A stretch of DNA of 64,000 nt from Callaeas wilsoni (taxonomy: Eukaryota > Chordata > Aves > Passeriformes > Callaeidae): positions 62,001-126,000 of the forward strand of contig VWPU01009393.1 of assembly GCA_013398955.1 (NCBI GenBank). Direction: 5' to 3'. The notes under the pieces are model-generated. The model was not told where the DNA came from and made no database searches. It saw nothing but the letters and a program-made list of their open reading frames with translations. The translations under genes and the position numbers were made by a program. This document shows positions 41,901 through 56,900 of this stretch, piece by piece. Within the stretch, counting starts at the first letter, position 1, and every line of letters begins with the position of its first letter.

Positions 41901-44900
41901 AGCTTCTGTGTGCAACTGAGAGCTGAACCCACACATCATCATACACCCTTGCATTTGATCTGTTCCTGCTGTGGTTTCAGCTGGGTGGGGTAGCCTTTTT
42001 CTTAAGTTTCTGACGCACTGTGCAAAAATACAACCACCAAAGTCTTTTTACAATCATGGTAGAAAACAACTTTTAAGAAATGTTTGTACAAAAACTTTTT
42101 ATGCTGATGCTCTATACTTCTTTCTTTTTTCCTTTTTGCTTTGCCTGTGCTTTCCTGTTAATCAGTCTTGCAAATACGATTGGTGAACTGTGTAGCTGCT
42201 TCTATATTCTGATATGCACAACACAGGCTAGAGTCTCTTGGACAATTGGTCTGCTTGGTATTTGTTGTATGGGCAGGTTAAATTGACTTCCTGGATATCA
42301 GGACAGGAAGAACTTCCCAATTTTAATTGGATACACTGCAAAATGTTTTTAAGAGTGGTTGTGGTTCCTCCCCTGCCCTCTGCAGAGTGCCTCAGGGCAT
42401 CTTTTGTACAGGTGTATTTAAAACACAAATATTAATTGCTCTTTTCTTTCCCTAGATGGGTTATGAAAGTGGTGCTCCTTTCAATGGTATTTTTCCATTG
42501 TCAATGTAAACTTAAAGTGCTGTAGTAATATTAAAGATGGTCTTTCTCTGTAAAAAAAGTATAGAGTATCTGCTTACTCTTGGATATGATTGTGTAACCA
42601 TCACTTTATAGTCAGTAATCTGTTTAGTCAACATGTTTATTCACTTGCATGAATGTTTTCATTATCAGGATTGAAGTCACTGCTGGTAGTGCTGTGCTCT
42701 TCCAAAGCTTTGTAAAAGTTACATCAGAATGTTTTTGTATCAGATCAAACTGTTAAAAGTTTCCTCCTTTTTATTAGGTTACAAGACCCAGTAGCTACAA
42801 CAAGAAATCCCATTTTGACATTGAAGATGTAGATGAAGTGGACAAAATGGAGATCAGGTAATATAAAATACATTATTAGTACAAAATTGTCTTCCAAAGT
42901 TGTGTAACTTTGTAGTAGACTCTGTTTTCAAAGCGGCAAGCATGGTTTTCCTGTTAATAAATCAAGATGAGAATTTGTCACTATGTTTATTTACCTCCAC
43001 TGTCCTGTAGATTCTGTCTTGAATATGTATGTTGGTTCTGATGCAGGAGAGATCCTTATTATTTTCCTTTGTTTCTCATGTACACTGTGTGTATAGTAGT
43101 ATGCAGTTGTAATTAAGCACAGCCTTTTATGTCTGGACTCCCCTTTCCTCCCAGTTTCCCAGGACAGCCCAGAGGCTCTGTGATGCTCTCAGTTACAGAG
43201 TATATTTTCTTTTATCACCTAATTTTAGCAACCTATATAACATCCTTCTTCCGTTGAAAGAAACTCTTGAACTCAAGAGTTTTTCTGGGGCAGAGAGAGT
43301 TTCTCTTCTCTTTCGCCTTCCAAACTTTAACCCTTTATTGCAAGGTTTGGTATGCTAAAAGTGAAATCAGTTGCACAGGAAAAAAGCACTTCTGATTTCA
43401 AAACCAAAACAATCCCACCTCACCCTGTGCTACCTTCTTAATACTATTTTAAAATCTGCTGAGGCCAGTCAACAGTGTCTGTGGAGACAGGTTAGTATCA
43501 AGAGAGGCGAGAAAACAATTGGAGGTGCAAAACTTGAAAGTGTCACATGCATCTTATCATCACATACTATTGAGACTTGGGCCATCTGGTGATCTGTATG
43601 CACAGTAAATGAAAACTGCTATTTCTGCATCAGGTCATCAGGTGGTGAGAAATTCCCCTCTCCTTTATGTTAGTATTTGCAGGAAGAATAGTAGCACTAC
43701 CTCCCTCCCCATATATTCTCACTAGAGAGGCAGTGAGGCGTCTCCTGGAAAGTTCCATAGTTCCTTCAGAAGCACAACTGGCTATAAGAAAAGGAAGGGA
43801 GACGAGGAAGGGGGAACAGTACTTACTGCCAGCAAGCAAAACACATCTTTGTTCATGGCTGGATTGAGGGCTGTTCTGATTTGGCAGCTGCTGGTTCATG
43901 TAGCCTGTCAATGTAGTATCACAGCATTACAAGAGCATTAATAGATTTGTGATTGCCATGACTCTGAGGCAGCAAAGGGAAACTGTTCATATGTGAGAGA
44001 GGCAAGAGCCGTGCTCGTTCACAGAGAACGTTCGTGTCAGGCAGTGCAAAGGGAGCTGGTGTAGGGGCAGCCACAGCTGACTCATGGGAGTAAAAGCAAA
44101 GGCCCAGGTGCAGTGCTGAGCTGCTGTGGTGCTGTCAGCGTTGCAGCACAGCAGGAGACCCAGGCTTAGCACAGACTGTTTCTGCAAAGCTTTGCATCGT
44201 GCACCAGAGATGAAGTAACGTGCCCCATATTCCATGGGATGTATGTGATGAACTGGGCAACTACACTGTGTCTCAGAAGTCCCAGTCTAGTCTTTGTAAC
44301 CATGATGCTTAGCCGTGCACTGATTTTAAATGAGAGCTAGGGTTCTCTGATGGATTTTTTGCATAGTTTTGAAGGAGCCACTAGACATTGGGGTGCAGTG
44401 GTTACATATTGCTTAATATTTCAATGATTCTTATTTTATACTACTGGACTAAATGAAATTATACAGTTGTTTTACTTGCTAAGTATATTGTCTGGACAAA
44501 TGACTCGTCTGCAACAATAATGTATGTGGAGCTGAGCTTCTGAAAAGTCTGTCATTCTTGAAAACCAATATATCACAGTGTGGTACAGATGAATAGTTTG
44601 AGAGGAGGCTTGCAAAATAGTTGGGAAAAGATTAAGCACTTAAATAACAGGCAAAAGCAGATAAAGTGTTAGTCTTGGTTGGGCGAATTCTCCTTAGAGC
44701 TTTGTCCCCTGTGGGACAGTGTGTTTTTGTTTCCATCTTGGGTTCCCCTTCCACCCCCGCTCACTTCCTCCGCTCTGTTTAGTGAGAGTTAGATTGCCCC
44801 TATGCCCTCTGGGCAGATCATACAATTTATGGGTTTGGGGATTTGTTTTCTTTTTCTCTCCTGAGAAAAATACAATTCTGCAGAGTAAAGAGGAGACTTA

Positions 44901-47900
44901 GTCTCTCATGATTTCTCTCTAAAGCTACGAAAAGTTTTCTCTTTTTGAGTGGGTGTAGGAAGTTGTAGGCAGGGCATATCAACACTTGGGGACCAGATGT
45001 TCTGGTGAATTAATTGTTTCTCCTCCCCCTCTCTCCTGTTTATTTCTTTCTGTGACTACAATCTGACCAGTTTCAGAGTAACACTTGTCATAATTTTGCC
45101 TTTTAAAAATCTTGGGAAACAGTAATTTTTTTAGACTCCGAGGTCTGTGTATTAACATTTTTAATAAGTGCTGTTTATTCTTTGTACTCCAAGAGCACGA
45201 ACCAATAACTTCAGAATTTGCATGCCTGCTTCGCTTGCTGTGTAGTGAGACCTACTTTGAGTTGTTAGTTCCTCTTGCACAGATCCTTTGCACTGATTTT
45301 TTTTTTTCTGTAACTGTGGGGAAACCCTTTAGCTGTCTGTTTAAAAGTGTTATTGCTAGTTGGCATCTTCAAAGAGTTTAGATAAACTAGAAACCAGTAG
45401 CCTGTAAACACTTGGTAAATTTTAAGTTTGACTGTGTAAATAGGCTTAAAGATTCCTCTCCTCCTGAAGCTGCTTTTAGCTGTCTGAACTGGTTAGAAAG
45501 ATAATAACCTATCAAATATGGAAAAAGGAGAGAGAAGGTCAAATTTCCAAAGAAGTTTTTTTCCTTTTGGAGAGTTCTTGCCCTGCAGAAATACTGTCCA
45601 AATTACCAGAGTCTGAAGAACTTCACCTAGCAGGCATGCAGTGTGAGCTGATGGTGTGTCCAGTGTGTGACACCTGATGCAGGAGACGCTGTTGAGATAT
45701 ACAAGGCTCAGAGGATTTAAAAGTAACATATTCTGTGCTTGCATAAGGTAGGATAAACCTTTAACAGGACTGTCAACACCTGTTCCTTGGCCAGTCTACT
45801 GTGACTCGCTTGACACTGGGAGGGTTGTGTAAATATGTTCGCAACTGGATGACTTTGCACCTTATCCAAGTTGAAGTTGCTGTTCTAAAAATTGTTTTTA
45901 GTGGAAAACCTGTATTTCTTTCCATGTATGGTTTTTTCCTCAAAAGTTTAAGGCACGTTCAAGCTGTCACTTAGCTGCAAAATAGTCAGCTGATGTTGTT
46001 TTTTAATAAAAATAGCTCTTAGAGAAAACCTTAAAATAAATACAGAAACAAATACCCTGGAGTTTGAAACCCTTGCCTCAAGGTGGGTATGGCAGCGTTT
46101 ACCTACATGCTGGGTTGGGCACCAGTACTTCTGCTTTGAATCTCAGTGCAGTTGTTTTCCAGCCAGATGTTGAAGAGCATGTTAAAGGGAAGAAAGGATC
46201 ATCTACAGATAGATACCAGAACTTCCCAAATGTGAGAGACCGAGTGCCAAAATTTATGTAAGCTTCAACTAATACACAGATTCTGCCGAATGGTGGAGGT
46301 ATCCTACAGCTTTGAATATGTCTACAGAACTAGTTTAGGTGCCCTAAGCATGTATGCTTGACACAGGAGTCTTCCTAGGAGCTAGAAACTGGAAAAAATT
46401 TTGTAAAACTAATTCTGTAAAGCTGCCACTTAGCTGTCAGTAATCGCAAATTAGACAGGAACTGACAATATGTAGTTCTTAAATAGCTTTGTGCCTGATC
46501 ACCTGGTGTCCATTTTACCTGTATTTTTCCATTATCTGTAATAGCCAGACAGGCATCTGAATCTTTATTAATATGGACAGTGGAAACAGTACAGGTGAGA
46601 GAAAGTTAATCTGAGTGATATTTTTCACTAATGTTTTATGGAGGTGAATTGTAACGCTTCAGAAATCTATGGTAAGGTTATCTCTTTACTGTTTGGAAGC
46701 CATTGCTGTAGAGTTTCAAGTCTTTCTAACTTATATACTTGAGGGGAAAAGCCCCAACACATTTGGAAAAAAAGGTTGGGATTTTAAAAAAAAAATTAAA
46801 ATTTCTTAATAGTATTTTAAATTATTTGTTTTTATTACAGGGTTGATCTTTGGAATGCCAGTAACTTGAAGTTTGGTGACGAGTTTCTAGGAGAACTGAG
46901 ACTCCCTTTGAAATTTCTCCGACAGTCTAGTTCTTATGAAGCATGGTATTTGACATTTTTCTTATTTTTCTTTTGGAGAATAAGTAGAAACATATGTCTA
47001 TTCTGAAGACTTAAGAATAATTACTGCTATGTGATAAAGTTTAAATAGATTTAATTTGTATCTTTTTTGTAAGCAAGCCAAAATAATCTTAGCAAGTGTA
47101 AGAACAAGAAGTTTTGATAATGTGATTAGAGGTTTCAGTCTGCCTCTCTGTAGCATGTGGGAGTTCTAGTATGTTTTTTTTTATATTATTTACTGCAGTT
47201 CATCAGCAGTGCTATGGTTTTAGTGTGTGGGTTTTTAATCATATCTACATAAATCTTTATGTTTGGAACTTCCCATGTTGCTGTTGGTGCAAAACAGACT
47301 GGCAGACTTAATTAAGAGGTCTGATTCAGAACTCTCAAGAGTTTGATACATATGTAAATACTCTGTGTATCTGTACAGTTTCTCTATGCTCATGTATAGC
47401 CTGAGAAAATCTTGTGTTTCAGCACTAAGTTTCTGTTTTATTTTTTGCATATCAGGTATTTTCTGCAGCCCAGAGATAATGGTAACAAGTCATTGAAACC
47501 TGATGACCTCGGTTCCTTAAGGTTAAATGTGGTTTACACTGAGGACCATGTTTTTTCCTCAGACTACTACAGTCCACTGAGAGACGTCCTGCTAAAATCT
47601 GCAGATGTTGAGGTAATTTTCTTGTGTTGTTTGTTGTTTACTTGCAGATCATCCTCACAGGGGTCTCTGAGTATTTGTCACTATCTTGCTGACACTTTAG
47701 TTGTGTAATTACCAGAGAGGTCAGCTCTTCCTTTTCAGACCTCAGAGCCTTGTAAAGCTCTGCATATCTCTGGTGCTTGTTTTCAGTTCTTGCAGAGATC
47801 TTTATCTGCATGCTGTATGGTGGGTGAAGGCAGACCCAGGAACACAGTGGTTTTAGCAGCAGCATATTCTCTGAGACTTTTAATTTTACATGTGCAAATG

Positions 47901-50900
47901 CCAAGTAAACTTTAGTTTGATCAATTGTTTTCCTTTACTGGAGAGGAACAGGTTTGTTTGCATGATTGAGAAAAACCCAAATGAAGAACTAATCCTGAAA
48001 CATCAGAGATTTGGACCATGTGTGCCCTTATATATACTTTTTACAGTTGTAATTGTTTCTTCAGTAAAAGAACTGGGCTCTGTACTCACTGTGACTTAAA
48101 ATTGCGAAGGGTTATATAGTTCTTCCTCTTCACTTGCTTCCCAGGCAAGTGACATTTACTGAAAAGACAGCCATTAAAAATGTGGGGAATAAAAAGAGAT
48201 TGTACTGTAATAGTTTTTAAATTGCTGCCCTCTTGTGACCAGAAGTTACAGCCCACAAAAACTGGGATGTAGCATCCACCCACATTATATACAGACATTT
48301 GGGTAACTGGCCATTGCAACTGTTGTGTGGGGTTCTGCATTAAGAAGCTGATGGGAAAAGAAAGAAAGAATGGTTATTCTGGAAGGATTTCTCACAGTTT
48401 TTATTTTCCACTGTTCAGCCTGTTTCAGCATCAGCTGCACATATTTTGGGTGAAGTTTGCAGAGAAAAACAGGAAGCGGCCATACCTCTTGTCAGGCTTT
48501 TCTTACACTATGGCAGAATTGTGCCTTTCATAAGTGCCATTGCAAATGCTGAAGTGAAGAGAACTCAGTAAGTACCAAAAAACAAGATGCAATCAAACAT
48601 ACTTAAACTGCATTGGCTAGTTGTAGAATCCTCCACTCAGTTTCTGGAAATATGCAATTTCAGAAGAAAATGTCAGGGTGGTTCCTGTTCTTCCTAGCTG
48701 AGTGGCAGAGTTGTTCTAAATTCCTTCACTGCTCTCAAGATCTGGTTAATTTGACCTTTAGGAGGAGTTCCCATCATTTTTTGTGAAAATTATTTGCAAG
48801 ACTATTCTAACATGTGAGAGCAGGGATTTTACTCTTCTCAGTCTTAAGTATATTTGATAACTGAAAGTCTACATTGTCTTCAGCTGTTCATATGAAATCA
48901 TTTCAACTTTATCGTGTGCTAATAAATCATTTAGTGCTGAGTGTGTGTTTGTTGAATTTGATCAAAACAACAAACAAGTTTCTTCCTAATCATGAATATT
49001 TAAGGCAAGCTGTGTGTCTAATCTTCCCAGTTAGAGGCCAAAGGATTAAGGATGGGATTGAATTTGGCATGGGATGGCAGAAAATGAAGTTGGGTTTTTT
49101 GGTTGCTTCTTTTGAGTTCCTTGTTTGACTTACTGGTGGGCTGCTAGTTCAATAGTGTAAGATCTAGTGTTCACACCAAGCAGGTGCTAAAGAACATTTG
49201 TTGCCACAAGCCTTGTGCCTGTGTAGTCATGCTCTTCACTAACAGTAGAAGAGACAATTGGGAGTCAAGGGGAATGACAGATAATGACTGTAAACTTCCT
49301 CAGTACAAAACCAAGTCTTTTTGTGGGTTGGCTCTTCTCAGAGTCTGAGGGATTAAGGGTTTTCCTTCCTGTAGTTAGGTGTATTTTTTCTGAGCTGCAG
49401 GTTGGCTGAAACAGCGCAATTGCTGCAGCATGAGGAAATTTGCTGATCCCTAGTCAGTCATGTTCCTGTGATAAAGTAGCAAAGATGGTGTTTGTTTTCA
49501 GGGCTTTCTGGCATTTGTAACAGGCAGTGAGCTTACTTGCTTTTGTGAAACAAAATGATGAATCCAGCAAAGTAATTGATCCTGATCACTGCTTGTAAAT
49601 GAGTACAACCATAGTAAGCTGTAAAAACCAGAAAAGATACCAGTGTGTATATGAGCTAGAAAATAACTTCAGATCCAGGTTTGATCCACTGTCACTAAGC
49701 ACAGGTTTTGATTGTACATATTGTAGATGAGATCACTGATTACGTACCTATTTGCATAACATAAATTGCTAAGCAAGGGAGGTACAGGTACATGGTAGAG
49801 CAGCTGGCTGAAGCTTTATCTGTCACGGAGGCCGTACATCTAGTACAAGATGAGTTCCGTGCAAAGAGCTCTTTAGAAAAAGCTGAGAGTCTGCATGATG
49901 CCACCTTGCCACACAGTTCTCAGGGCTGAACTGGGATCTGCACTGTGTTGTCACAGAACAATGCTCTAAGTCCCTTAGGGAAGTACGGCTGTGCCATTGG
50001 AGTCTGCATTTTCTTCTTCCAAGCTTACAAGTACTTATTTTGTAGGTGCAAAGTAGTAGGTTGTGTGCAATGTCCAGTGTGGTTGTGAGACTAAAATCAC
50101 TGCCTCTTTCCCTTATTCAAATTAGCACTGTTCAGTAGCATGTGAAAACAGATGTTTCCCACATTTGTGTTGTAGACCTCTTTGATTTGAGCCTGTGTGT
50201 TGCTGTGTATTTGGATAGTGCACTGGGCACATGACGCTAATACAATGAAGATCTGTAGTCCCTCTGGATTTTCCAAGGCTGCTGCTTTTCTCTTATACCC
50301 TGGATGTGCACTAAATGCTGCATGACTGCATTTAATGGCAGGCTGATTTCAAAGGGAGGTTTTGCTTGTGTATTCAAAGCCAGGATTCTGTCACCTTTCA
50401 CTGCTGCTTTTATTTCCATGTATTAGTAGTTCATTACAAAGAGACTAAATTACAGAAAAATGTTCACTTCTAGAGATCCAAACACCATTTTCAGAGGAAA
50501 CTCGTTAACTTCCAAGTGCATTGATGAGACAATGAAACTGGCAGGGATGCATTATCTGCAAGTTACACTAAAGCCAATTATAGATGAGGTAAGAACAGTT
50601 TAGACTGTTTATTTGGTAAAATGTCATTGTATGGTATTTGTTCAGGGAACAAATACTGTTTATTACGTCACATTTTAAAAACACTTTGTAGGAATAATGC
50701 TTAATAGCTTGTTTCTGCATTAAAATCCTGTGTGTTAGGTTAGCCACAGCTGAGTTGCCCAATTCAGAAACAGTTGGATTGCAATAAAGGAAAAGGAAAA
50801 TTTCTATTTATTAAACCACATTACTCTGTTTTATAAAAACTAGCATATATTGTTTCTGAGAAATTAATAAATAGTATATACAATAGAAAGCTGTTGTGAA

Positions 50901-53900
50901 GCTATAAGTAATGCATTTCATCCAGTGGGTATAAAGGGATACAGTTATTCTTAGATAACTGTGCATGTGATGCATGTATTGGAACAATGGTTTATTATCT
51001 GTCCAGTCCAGAATGGTGGGTGGGGGTATTTTAGTGCAGTAATTGGGCAATACTTTCAGACCACAGACTTCCTTTAAATGATTTGACAATTTCTTGAGCT
51101 GTTCTTGTCTTAATGTTTCATCCGAAAATGTCAAGTTTTAAAGAATATGGATATACTTTTAAAGTTGACTGTTTGTTTCGGAGAAATAGGACTTTTCTTG
51201 AACAGCCTTGCTTCAGAGAGTCTAAAGAACAGTTTTGCATTTCAGTTGAAGAAAAGGGTAGAATGAATTAATGCTACTTTTTGGAAAAAAATAAAGATCC
51301 CGCATAATTTACCTTTGCTGCCAAAAGAAAAAAATACTGTTTATAAAGTTGGCTTTTGCCTCTTACAGCTCATCTCAAAAGCTAACAGATTATGCTTTTT
51401 ACAAAACTTTTTCTACTTATAGATAATCTTATATATCAATTGTTCACTATATTTTTTTCCTAGATCTGCCAGGTCCATAAACCTTGTGAAATTGATCCTG
51501 TGAAATTAAAAGATGGTGAAAACCTGGAAAATAACAGGGTATGCATTAGATTTTGAAGACAGTCTCTGTTTATGCCATGAAGTTTAACTGAGGTCCTCAG
51601 AAGTTTGATCTTGCAAATAATTTTTCATTTATTAGAATACACTGTAAGCTTTCTTGATACCACCCTTATTATTATTTCACAAGAGCTTTACATGATGCTA
51701 TAAATGCAATACCTGTAGAAAGTTAATGACTTTTCCTGCTGCCTTGAGGACAGGGATAACTTAGCCTGTGGCTAAACTGGAGAAAAGGAGGCTCAAGGGA
51801 GACCTTCTCTCCCTCTTCAACTAAGAGGGTCTTGTAGCAAGGTGGAGGTTGGCCTCTTCTCCCAAGTAACAAGTGACAGGATGAGAGGAAAAGACCTCAA
51901 GTTGCATCAGGGCTGCATATTGGGAGAAAATTTCTTCACCTTAAGGGTGGTCAGGCACTGGAATAGACTGGCCAAGGAAGTGGTGGAATCACCATCCCTA
52001 GAAATGTACAAGAGGCATGTGGATGTGGCACGTGGGGACGTGGTTTAGCGGTGGACTTGGCAGTGCTGGGTTAACAGCAGGACTCAATAGTCTGAGAGGT
52101 CTTTCCCAGCTTTAATGATTCTGTGATTCTGCCGATGCTGTAGTAAACAGTGCTAGAAGAAGGAATGATATGCCATACGGATGTATCATTTAATGTTTGG
52201 TTTGATAGGAATGCTATTTTTACTCTTCTACTTGAATATGTGCATTTCCCAAACAGTATAATTGAGTGAGAGTTTGTTTTTCAAGTGTATAATGTTGAAA
52301 GTGGGAATCTTTTAATGATGCCACTATGAATAAAACCAGGAATAGTACCACTTTCCACAGCAGAAAATTATACTAATTTTGTCATAATCATTGCATTTTT
52401 TTTCAGGAAAATCTGAGGCAATATGTTGATCGCATTTTTACTGTAATTACAAAATCTGGTGTAAGCTGCCCTACAGTGATGTGCGATATTTTCTTTTCAC
52501 TGAGAGAATCAGCTGCCAAACGTTTTCAAGGTGAGTTTATATCTATTGTTTTATTTTGCATAACTGATAGCTTTTAAACACAGGTGTAGTCTAGCAGTCT
52601 GCATGATCCCTGTCGGATTTAGTAATTGATCAGCATCTTATCCAAAATAATGTTTGCAGTATGTTAATGCTGTTTTCTCATCAATTATTCATTCCACAAG
52701 GAACATGATTTTTGATGATGGAGTTTTTTCTTAAACATCTTTCAAAGGAAAACAGCATTTAAAAACGATCATTATCATGATCTTTCATGGGTTCAGTATT
52801 TGCAAAGCACACTCAATTTTCAAATGTTCAGGGTTTTGTAATGGCTCATTCTGCAGATTCCATGCAGTGGAATTATTTTCTGCTCATATGTCAATCTGCC
52901 ATAAAAGCCAGTCTGTAAATTTGAGTTACTGCAAGCTCATTGCTCTAGAGCCCATGTGCTGCAAAGGTTTTCTGGCTGTCAAGAGAGACAGTTCTTTCTA
53001 GTCCCTCAGTTGTTTTAACTCTGTGACCATAAGTGGGCAATGTAAAAGCAGAATTAAGCAAAACAACCAAGCTATGTATTTTCATGAAGGGAAGCAGATT
53101 ACAGTAAGGAAGTTTTAGAGAGAGTAATACGAGTTCAGCTTTTAAACAATCACTTTGGAGTAGGCAACCTCAAGTGGAAAACCATTGACTGTGCTGTCGT
53201 GCTCTTTATTTTATGTTTAAATAAATAAGTAAAATGTATTTTCTGTAACTACCAACTGGAATAGCTACAGTAGGAGTCTGCACAACACTTGTGCTCAGGG
53301 CTATAAGTAGGTAACTGAGAGTTGGCCTCTGTGCTGAACGTTTCATAAACTATGTAAATTATTCATCATACTTCAGTGCATATATGGAATAGCAGATGTC
53401 TATGAAATTCCCTGTGTGGTGGAAAAGTGAATGGTGTTCTTGCAGCTTATGCTGTGAACCTGCTTATTTTTTAAGGAGTGTCTCATTGACATTTCCTTAG
53501 GTAAGGCTAGCTGATCTCTGGCTCCAAATCCTCTATCATCAGTTAATCCTGTAACTCACAGATATATACATTATCCAGAACATGCTTGAGTTAGCTCTCT
53601 CAAGGCTCTCTGATAATTTTATGAGGCTTTTCAGGAAGGATTATTGAAATGCTGAGTAGAGGTCTTTTTTTAATTTTAATAGGTGACCTAGATGTAAGGT
53701 ACACAGCCGTCAGCAGCTTTATTTTCCTGAGGTTCTTTGCTCCTGCCATTCTTTCTCCAAACCTCTTTCAGCTTACACCACACCATCCAGTAAGTACTGT
53801 ATCAGTTTTTTCCGACTATGTTTATGGTTCTGTCACCATAGTCTGTCTATCAAGATTCTTTCTTCAATTCTTTTTAATAGCCTTTAGGAAAAGTACCTTT

Positions 53901-56900
53901 GTTAGTTCAAAGATCTGTTATATGTGTCTTGGATATGAAGCGTATGTTGAATGACTTTGTACGTGAAGAACTTGGGAGATACTGGGAGAAGAGTGAAATT
54001 TAAGGATAAAGAAAGTTGATGGTCTAAGCTGCTGTGGACGAAAAGGTCATTGCTTCGTTTTTGCCGCATCACATTAATGCTGGATTGATCGTCAGCAGTG
54101 TTGGAAATATTTTGGATGCTAAGCAATGTATGCCCGGTTTCTAGTAGTTGTTCATATTGGGAGTGGGGAGGACGTGGACTGCCTTGTTTTTGTTTCGCGA
54201 GTGATTGCCTTTGGATCTCTGAAGGTCAGTAGGGTAGCAATGGAGCATGACGGCTAAAGAGTCAAAAACCTTTTAATAGAAAAGCAACTTTTTTCCTGCA
54301 ATGCTTTATTTGGGGTATTTTCTAATTTTTTGTTACTCTTCTTCAAGTGAAATAAGAAAGAAGAAATACACTTTACCTTCCTCTATTCATCATTCTAGCT
54401 AGCTAGTCCATATAATATTGTTCTCTTTCCTAGGATCCTCAGACTTCTCGAACTTTGACACTTATCTCTAAAACCATTCAAACACTAGGCAGCTTATCAA
54501 AATCTAAATCTGTAAGTATGCTATTTTCATTTAATGGCTTAATTTAGGAAAGTGATTTTTTTAATCTTTTATCATTAGTTGTAATTAAACCTTTAAAATG
54601 CTTGAGTTGCACCAGGCTTATGCAAAACTGGTTATGTTTGCTTTGATTATAAGCCTCTCATGCTTAGAGGAAAACTAAATCTGTCTTAATCTGAACTAGA
54701 TTTCAGTAAAGCAAAATTGTGTCACCAACCTAGAAGTCTGTTTCAGGGCTCTTCATTCCTACCTCTGGAAGAAAGACAATGATCAGGAGAACCTGTGAAG
54801 TTCTCTACTTACCTGTGATACATGATTAGCAGCTCTACAGGACTTTATAGATTATTTCAGCATTTTAAAACTCATCTGAGAAAAGTCCCCCAGTAAGGGG
54901 AAGAGCTGTACTTTCCTTTTCATACCAGTTCAGTGTTCTATCAGTGATGAGATTAGATCTAGATGCCCATACTCTGGATGTTTGATTGAAATGTGTACCT
55001 GAGGCACCTCACTGCTGTAGCTGGTGGTAATTTGGGGTGGTTGGGGTCTTGTTAGGAGTCATACAGGCAACTGTGGATGACCAGGTACCTCAATAATGAA
55101 TCCTTCAAGATTGTAGAATTCCTTTTCTTGCACTTCTTGTCAGGAGGAAAATTAAAAGCCAAAGCAGAATTTTGAAGCATTTGAAGAATGCATTATTAAC
55201 TGTAGTAACTGAACATATGAAATGCGTTCTGCTACTGAAATAAAAGTTTGGAACTACTGAATGTGTGCTGTTTAACATGAAAGTAGTGCTTTGCTTATTT
55301 TACTTCTGGCTAGAAAAAAACCCCTGTCTTATCTGCAGTGGCTTGCCTCTTGATTTACTGCTATTAATAATGGTATTTTCTGTATAAACTGTATGATGAT
55401 ATGCATGGTTTTGGCTTTGTATTTCAGGCCAATTTCAAGGAATCTTACATGGCTACATTTTATGACTATTTCAATGAACAGAAATATGCAGATGCAGTAA
55501 AAAATGTAAGTAATGCATGTGCAGGTTCTAAAAATCCTGCTGTGCTGTTAAAGTTGAACCCTAGAAAGCAATACATACTGTTGGTAAACCAGGAAGTGTG
55601 TTGAGAAAAGCAGATTCCTGATAACTAATATTCAAGAAACTTTTATCAAATTATAAGCATGTCAATAGTAAAATCTCTTTGCATCTATTTCTAGTTAATA
55701 ATTAGGTTGGATTAACAAGCTGCTGCTTAGAGCTTTGGAGATGTGTGTACTTTGTAGAATGCTGCAGATCTGTGATGAAAATTGCTTAGTCCAAAAGGAA
55801 GGGAAAGATCCATATAACAAAGGAGAAGCATAAGAAGTATTGGGCATCTGCAGTTCTACTGCTTAAGAGCATTTGTGCTATTTTTAGGTTACAACCCAGG
55901 AAACCTCCCAGATTCCTCAAGCTTCTGCCATTCTCTTCTGTTTAACTACTTCTACAAATATTGTCTTGTAGCTCTGTGCTGTGCAAATGTTGAAAGATTT
56001 TAATTTGGGTAGTGTGGTCCTGTCATTTTTACATCTGCTTTTTGTTCGCCTTTTAGTTTCTAGATCTAATTTCATCTTCAGGAAGAAGAGATCACAAGAG
56101 TATAGAGCAACCCATATTGCTTAAGGAAGGGTAAGTATGCATGTGCAACAAAACCCTCTACTCGTGTGCTTACTGCCATGCTGAGGCAGCCATCTCTTTT
56201 TCTGCCACCCCTATTCCATTCATGCATTCAGGGAAGAATGTAGGAAAATTCTTGTGTTGCAATTTCTGCTCTCTGTGGTTGCTATGGCTGATTTGAACAT
56301 ATTTTCATTTGATTTAATCATCTTAATATAAATGTGTTTTGAAATAAGTGAAGGAAAGAGAAGCCTGTAGAACATAATTAGCGTAGCTAAGGCAAAATAA
56401 ACTTAAATCAGCATTGTTTAAAATCAAGCTGGGGTCTTTCTTGAACTCCAGTGAATAAAACCTGTAAAATTCCATGTGAAGACAGTGAAAGACTGTGAAG
56501 ACAGATACTGAATAACTTAGTGAGAGCAAAGCCTGCAAATGGAAGTTTGCTTTTCCTGCCCTATAAGATTCATATGCTAACTATTATCGTGGCCATTTCA
56601 AGGAAAATTTGACATGCATTTGGAACAGTTTATAGTTTTAGTACCTTTCCTTTTTTGGGAAGTATGTTCCATATGCTGTGTTAGTTTCAGATACCAGTTG
56701 TTGAAATTTTTTGTTACAGAACTGAGTTATTAAGATCATCTAAGTGCACTGTAGAAACAGCTTCTTTGAGCTGGGAGGAAGAAAGTAAAAAAATCCAAAT
56801 TTTTGTCAGAGCTCAGTAAGCTCGAATACTGTTTGGAAGTAAGCCTTCATGGTCACTTTAAGTAATGCAAAATCTACATTTTCAGTGAAAACATGACTAC

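Noticed and set aside
42430..42490. Acceptor tttctttccctag at 42455 with a possible 31-nt exon ending at 42486
   Set aside because: 31 nt would break the frame between exons C and D and the donor gtattt is weak; probably a cryptic site.
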